Below the pieces are notes generated by a model, which did no database searches, had not been told where the DNA came from, and saw nothing but the letters and a program-made list of their open reading frames with translations. Both the position numbers and the translations under genes were made by a program. A DNA stretch of 64,000 nt from Corynebacterium sp. ACRPH (lineage in GTDB: Bacteria; Actinomycetota; Actinomycetes; Mycobacteriales; Mycobacteriaceae). Of this stretch, positions 60,163-64,000 are shown one piece after another (within the stretch, counting starts at the first letter, position 1; each line of letters starts with the position of its first letter). The stretch spans positions 93,394-157,393 of the forward strand of contig NZ_JAKRND010000005.1 of the NCBI RefSeq assembly GCF_022347285.1. Direction: 5' to 3'.

Positions 60163-60933
60163 TTAAAGCCCGAAGCGACGGTGCCGCTGCGAGTAGTCGC
60201 GCAGCGCGCGCAGGAAATCCACGCGCCGGAAAGCCGGCCAATAGGTATCGGTAAACCAGATTTCCGAGTACGCGGACTGCCACAGCAGGAAACCGGATAG
60301 GCGCTGCTCCCCCGACGTGCGGATCACCAGGTCCGGATCCGGCTGCCCCGAGGTGTACATGTGGTTCCCCAGCGCCTCGGCGGTGATTGCCTCCGCCATA
60401 TCCTCCGGCGCGGTCCCCTGCTCCGCCAGCTCGGCCACGAGGGTCTGCACCGCATCCACGATCTCCTGGCGCCCGCCATAGCCCACGGCCACGTTCACGC
60501 GCACGCCCGTGTGGTCGTCCGTTTTGGCCTGGTTTTCTTCCAGGCGAATGCGTAGCTGTTCAGGCAGTAGCTCCAGGTGGCCGACGGTGCGCAGCTGGAA
60601 CCCGGCGTCAGAATCCGCCAATTCCTCGGCAACGTCACCAATGATGCTGCACAGCAACGACAGCTCCTCCGGGGAGCGCTTCAGGTTTTCGGTGCTGAGC
60701 AGGTACACCGTGACGGTTTCGATCCCCAGTTCATCGCACCATCCGCACATTTCCGCGATCTTCTTCGCGCCTACGCGGTGGCCGTGCGACACATCCGTGA
60801 ACCCGTTCTCGCGCGCCCAGCGGCGGTTGCCGTCGGCCATGATGGCGACGTGCTTCGGCCGCGGCTTATCGCGCAGCGAGCGCGCCAGGCTGGCCTCGTA
60901 CGCTGGGTATAGCAGCTGGGGGATGCGGTTCAC
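60163..60933 (-). CDS. uppS: Short-chain cis-isoprenyl diphosphate synthase (UppS family)
   Basis: A 256-aa cis-prenyltransferase. I-M-A-D-G-N-R-R-W-A near 31-40, G-A-K-K-I near 53, and the C-terminal D-L-V-I-R-T-S-G-E-Q-R-L-S-G-F-L near 204-219 are family signatures. The gene order with coaA, glyA, mca and greA equals that of mycobacterial Rv1086, a Z,E-farnesyl diphosphate synthase feeding decaprenyl phosphate, so this is probably the short-chain paralogue rather than the long-chain UppS. GTG 60933 has AGGA eight bases upstream. Confidence 0.9.
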   Translation of the reverse strand: MNRIPQLLYPAYEASLARSLRDKPRPKHVAIMADGNRRWARENGFTDVSHGHRVGAKKIAEMCGWCDELGIETVTVYLLSTENLKRSPEELSLLCSIIGDVAEELADSDAGFQLRTVGHLELLPEQLRIRLEENQAKTDDHTGVRVNVAVGYGGRQEIVDAVQTLVAELAEQGTAPEDMAEAITAEALGNHMYTSGQPDPDLVIRTSGEQRLSGFLLWQSAYSEIWFTDTYWPAFRRVDFLRALRDYSQRHRRFGL

Positions 60934-60943
60934 GGTATTGATC

Positions 60944-61363
60944 CTACTGATGCTGGTTCGGGGGTTCTTCGCCATCCTTATTGACGCCCTTAGCCCGCGC
61001 CCGTTCCGCGTCAATAGCAGCGGGGCCGGTCAGTGTGCCGGAGGAGGGCAAGAAACGCTCATCTGTCTGCGGCACCTCGGTTCGGGCAAACATGGAACGC
61101 TTGCCGGCGGTTTCGTCGAAGCCTTCGGCCTTCATTGCAGCTTCCAGCTTCTCCGTGTCGAACAGATCAATGCCACGCGCATTGGCGAAAGCCTGGCGGC
61201 GCTCGAGGCGGCGGATGCGCTTGTTCATGGCGAAGCCGATGAGCAGCACAACCAGCAGCAAGATGACGATCACGAACAGGCCCACGGGGGCGGCCTTGCC
61301 GAACTCGGCGCCCTTCGGGCCGGTGCGCTCTGCCTGCGCAATGATCCAGGTGGCGGTGTTCAT
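60944..61363 (-). CDS. Small single-span membrane protein (Rv1083-like position)
   Basis: A 139-aa protein with one membrane helix (about 27-46, rich in V/I/L), a basic turn K-R-I-R-R-L-E-R-R, and a hydrophilic C-terminus. No domain is recognised. It lies between mca and the prenyl synthase, where mycobacteria carry a small membrane protein of unknown function, and likely belongs to the mca transcript. AAGGAG lies upstream of the ATG. Confidence 0.7.
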   Translation of the reverse strand: MNTATWIIAQAERTGPKGAEFGKAAPVGLFVIVILLLVVLLIGFAMNKRIRRLERRQAFANARGIDLFDTEKLEAAMKAEGFDETAGKRSMFARTEVPQTDERFLPSSGTLTGPAAIDAERARAKGVNKDGEEPPNQHQ

Positions 61364-61478
61364 CGCTGGAAACTCCTTCTTGTTATCTGCCCATTAACTG
61401 TAGTTTGTCGCTCGCCTGTGGGGAAACCCTGCGCTGCGTGAATCAGGCTTGTGCTGCGTGAATCAGCCCAGTGCTGCG

Positions 61479-62387
61479 CTAATCCGCCGAATCCAGGCCC
61501 GCGAAGAGTTCCGTCTCCGGCAGCTCGCTGTGCACGCGCGACTGCGCGAGCTCGAACTCCTCGGTAGGCCACACCTGCTGCTGCAGATCCGTGTCCGCAA
61601 GGAAGAACGCCCCCTTCGGGTCAATCTGAGTGCGGTGGGCACGCAGCGCATCATCGCGGCGCTCGAACCAGTTGGCGACATTCACGCGGGTAGTCACGCG
61701 GGAGAAAATATCGGGCAGCTGCCTCCAGATCTCCAAGTGCCGCAGGACGTGCTCCGGCAGCTGCGCGCCGCGCTCGTACATGGCGGTGGCCAGGTTCTCG
61801 AAACGCTCGCGGATGAAGCCATGGGTGTAGTAGAGCTTCTTTACCTCCCAAGGTTCGCCGAGCTCCGGATGGTAGTTCGGGTCGCCGGCAGCCTCCCAGG
61901 CACGGACGGAAACCGCATGCACCTTGATGTGATCCGGGTGCGGGTAGCCGCCGTACTCGTCATAGGTGATGATGACGTGCGGACGGAACTCACGCACCAC
62001 CCGCACAACGTTCTGTGTGACCTCTTCCGTGTCCTGCAGGGCAAAGCAGCCCTCCGGCAGTGGCGGCTTCGGGTCGCCCTCCGGCAGGCCGGAATCCACA
62101 TAACCCAACCACTCATGCTCCACACCCAGGATGGAGGCTGCCTGAGCCATCTCCTCGCGGCGCACCTCGATCATCTCTCCGATGCCCTGCTCGGCCAGCT
62201 CCTGCATCTCTGGGTTCAGGATGTCCCCGCGCTCACCGCCGGTGCACGTCAGCACTTTCACCCGGTGCCCCTCATCAACATAGCGAGCCATGGTGGCCGC
62301 ACCCTTGCTGGATTCGTCGTCCGGGTGCGCATGAATCGCCAACAGGCGATAACGCGGCGTAACTGCGGAAGATGTCTTTTCACTCAC
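61479..62387 (-). CDS. mca: Mycothiol S-conjugate amidase
   Basis: A 302-aa Zn-dependent LmbE-type hydrolase. Metal ligands are in A-H-P-D-D-E near 19-24 and H-P-D-H near 147-150; C-T-G-G-E-R-G-D near 49-56 is typical. It cleaves mycothiol conjugates of toxins into mercapturic acids, detoxifying drugs and electrophiles. Its length and G-Y-V-D-S-G segment favour Mca over the deacetylase MshB. GTG 62387 is selected from conservation; no strong ribosome site is present. Confidence 0.92.
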   Translation of the reverse strand: MSEKTSSAVTPRYRLLAIHAHPDDESSKGAATMARYVDEGHRVKVLTCTGGERGDILNPEMQELAEQGIGEMIEVRREEMAQAASILGVEHEWLGYVDSGLPEGDPKPPLPEGCFALQDTEEVTQNVVRVVREFRPHVIITYDEYGGYPHPDHIKVHAVSVRAWEAAGDPNYHPELGEPWEVKKLYYTHGFIRERFENLATAMYERGAQLPEHVLRHLEIWRQLPDIFSRVTTRVNVANWFERRDDALRAHRTQIDPKGAFFLADTDLQQQVWPTEEFELAQSRVHSELPETELFAGLDSAD

Positions 62388-62496
62388 GCCAATACAATCT
62401 ACTACCCAGCCCTCCCCTGCCCAATAGAGCCACCAGTCCAGGCAGCCCGGGGACGTGGGCGTCAATAATAAAAGGGTGGGCTAGACTAGAGACATC

Positions 62497-62931
62497 ATGA
62501 AGGCGGCGAAGAAGAGCATCCAAGAAGAGCGCTACGGCGAAACGCGCAACCAGAAATTCTCCGGGAAAATCGTTGTAGTAATCCTGGCCGTAATGCTGGC
62601 AGCGGCGCTGACCTATGCGGTCACGCAGTTCATGCGTAATTCGGAAGCGGATGTCACGGCGCAGGAATCTGGCGGAGAGATCGTCTCGGACGAGCGCATG
62701 ACCATGAGCATCGACGTCACCCGCAAGGATCCCTCCAAGCCCGCGTACTGCATCGTCACCGCCCTGGACTACGACAAGAACGAAGTCGGGCGCCGCGAGT
62801 TCGTCGTGCCACGCGGCGGCGAAGAAGTAGAGCGCTTCCTGGTAGACATCCCCACCCGCGAGCGCGGCTACGCAGCCACCGCCTACGGTTGCGCCGCCAC
62901 GCTACCGCCGCACCTCGACCCGCGCGACTAG
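62497..62931 (+). CDS. DUF4307 membrane-anchored protein
   Basis: A 144-aa protein with R-Y-G near 12-14, a single membrane helix (about 24-46) and an extracytoplasmic beta domain with two Cys (A-Y-C-I-V-T-A near 87, Y-G-C-A near 128) that may form a disulfide. It matches DUF4307, found between mca and greA in actinobacteria (Rv1081c position). It is divergent from mca. Function is unknown. Confidence 0.85.
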   Translation: MKAAKKSIQEERYGETRNQKFSGKIVVVILAVMLAAALTYAVTQFMRNSEADVTAQESGGEIVSDERMTMSIDVTRKDPSKPAYCIVTALDYDKNEVGRREFVVPRGGEEVERFLVDIPTRERGYAATAYGCAATLPPHLDPRD

Positions 62932-63047
62932 GCCGGGCAGCCCAGGTAGCCTGGCGCCCAGGTGCTACACTTTGCACGCCTGCTTAATAATCTATTGACG
63001 CCCACGTGAGAGACCGCGTCAACCTTCAACGAAGATGGGAGAACCCA

Positions 63048-63569
63048 ATGGCCGAGAACCAGACTCGCTGGCTGACCCAGGAATCTTACGACCGACTGAA
63101 CGCAGAGCTGACGGCTCTGAAGGAGAACCGTCCAGTGCTGGCTGCCGAGATTAACGAGCGCCGCGAAGAGGGCGACCTGAAGGAGAACGGTGGCTACCAC
63201 GCGGCCCGCGAGCAGCAGGGCCAGGAGGAAGCACGCATCACCTACCTGGAGGAGCTGCTGGATAGCGCCACCATCGGCGAGGCTCCGCAGGAGTCCGGCG
63301 TGGCACTGGTTGGTTCCGTGATCCACGTTTACTACGACGGTGACGAGGACGATAAGGAGACCTTCCTGATCGGCACCCGTGGCCTGGAGTCTTCTAACCC
63401 GGACCTGGAGACCTACTCCACCGATGCTCCGCTGGGTGCGGCCATCGTCGGCGCCAAGGTTGGCGAGACCCGCGAGTACCAGACCCCCACTGGCGATACC
63501 GTCTCCGTGACGATCGTTGCCGCTGAGCCTTACGACCCGGACCTGGACGTGCCACGCGCGGAGCAGTAG
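63048..63569 (+). CDS. greA: Transcription elongation factor GreA
   Basis: A 173-aa factor: an N-terminal antiparallel coiled coil (residues 10-80) with the tip D-L-K-E-N-G-G-Y near 44-51 that carries the acidic residues needed for RNA cleavage by RNA polymerase, and a C-terminal FKBP-like domain (90-165) with [10 protein letters not shown]. It rescues backtracked RNA polymerase. GATGGGAG precedes ATG 63048. A strong terminator follows at 63636. Confidence 0.95.
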   Translation: MAENQTRWLTQESYDRLNAELTALKENRPVLAAEINERREEGDLKENGGYHAAREQQGQEEARITYLEELLDSATIGEAPQESGVALVGSVIHVYYDGDEDDKETFLIGTRGLESSNPDLETYSTDAPLGAAIVGAKVGETREYQTPTGDTVSVTIVAAEPYDPDLDVPRAEQ

Positions 63570-63635
63570 TTTCTGCTGGTCCGGCTGGCGGCTTTAGCCG
63601 GCTGCGGCTGCGGCTGGCTGGTCCGGTTGTATTTA

Positions 63636-63661
63636 AAAAGGGCGCCTGCGGGCGCCCTTTT
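63636..63661 (+). terminator. Rho-independent terminator after greA
   Basis: AAAAGGGCGCC and GGCGCCCTTTT around a TGCG loop, an 11-bp perfect stem with T-run. Confidence 0.9.
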
Positions 63662-63805
63662 GCTGTTTTCTGCCTTTCAGGCCTACCCGCAGTGCCCAAT
63701 ACTGCCCGGCCGTGCCCGGCAAGCACCTCGGCGACACGTTTCCCACCCCGGCAGCGGCCATTGCCACCCCTCGGAGCGGTTATTACTACCCCTCGGAGCG
63801 GCTAA

Positions 63806-63958
63806 ATGTCGGAAAAGTTGCAATTTGTTATTGGGAGACATTCTCACTTACCTAAACCTGCAGGTCAGAGCGATTTGTTACTCACGCGTCGTTGGCAGGA
63901 ATTCTAGTTTTGCAACTTTACCGACATCTAGGCCTGAGAACTGCAACATTTCCGACAT
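63806..63958. repeat. Phased 17-bp motif array, locus 2
   Basis: Inverted TGCAACTTTTCCGACAT at 63806-63822, direct TGCAACTTTACCGACAT at 63911-63927 and TGCAACATTTCCGACAT at 63942-63958. The distances, 105 and 31 bp, equal those of locus 1 (46718-46901). No gene is seen from 63662 to the window end. CCCCTCGGAGCGG also repeats at 63752 and 63790. Confidence 0.8.
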
Positions 63959-64000
63959 TCCCGCCCCGCGCTCTCTTTTTCCACCCCCGCCACTGTCTCT

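Overview
The window is chromosomal DNA from a Corynebacterium (Actinobacteria). The evidence is: mycothiol conjugate amidase; a glyA / coaA / short-chain prenyl synthase / mca / DUF4307 / greA block ordered as in mycobacteria; a MetPS-type importer; actinobacterial DUF families (DUF4245, DUF6542, DUF5997, DUF4307); a copper cluster ordered as in C. glutamicum with a CopR-type box; and a corynebacterial erm(X). Species is not determined; the multiresistant clinical species are plausible.

Layout. 1-14.1 kb is accessory-leaning chromosome: the end of a large membrane protein, a NAD(P)-binding protein, DUF808, a patatin, two membrane transport proteins, a 2H phosphoesterase, a Tat-exported phosphoesterase, a TipA-like regulator, DUF1275, a lone Phd antitoxin, an ABC exporter with its TetR regulator, a lipoprotein, an unrecognised 273-aa protein and DUF2625. 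14.1-33.9 kb is a composite resistance island. 33.9-64 kb is mostly core genome: ychF, metPS, an AI-2E exporter, ispH, xseAB, glpX, fumC, a tetR-MFS pair, phoH, an LGFP lipoprotein, fatty-acid oxidation genes, pncA, glyA, coaA, the prenyl synthase, mca and greA.

The island is the main discovery. Its right edge is the 3' end of ychF. Short sequences encoding the last residues of YchF (V-E-F-K/R-F-N-V-stop), all on the minus strand like ychF, recur at 14.90, 23.31, 25.65, 28.56, 30.68 and 33.90 kb. They look like att sites left by successive integrations into ychF. They divide the island into a copper segment (DUF305, copB, copZ-like, copSR, cueP, copO), a macrolide segment (ermX with methylase and serine-recombinase remnants), a cadmium segment (cmtR, cadA, truncated flavoprotein), a toxin-antitoxin/arfB segment, and a mercury segment (merR, merA, Cys-rich membrane protein). 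Two near-identical higBA modules sit about 40 bp from two of the att copies. Several segments contain truncated genes, so the island is probably no longer mobile by itself.

A second unexplained signal is a 17-bp motif, TGCAACNTTNCCGACAT (N mostly A/T), in two intergenic regions 17 kb apart (46.7-46.9 and 63.8-63.96 kb). In both, one inverted copy is followed exactly 105 bp later by a direct copy and 31 bp later by another, while the intervening sequence differs. These distances are close to whole helical turns, suggesting a phased protein-binding array.

Broken genes are frequent: metP carries one in-frame TGA, the DUF305 gene has two apparent 1-nt deletions, and remnants of a flavin oxidoreductase, a recombinase, a methylase, an ArsO-like monooxygenase and a second arfB lie in the island.
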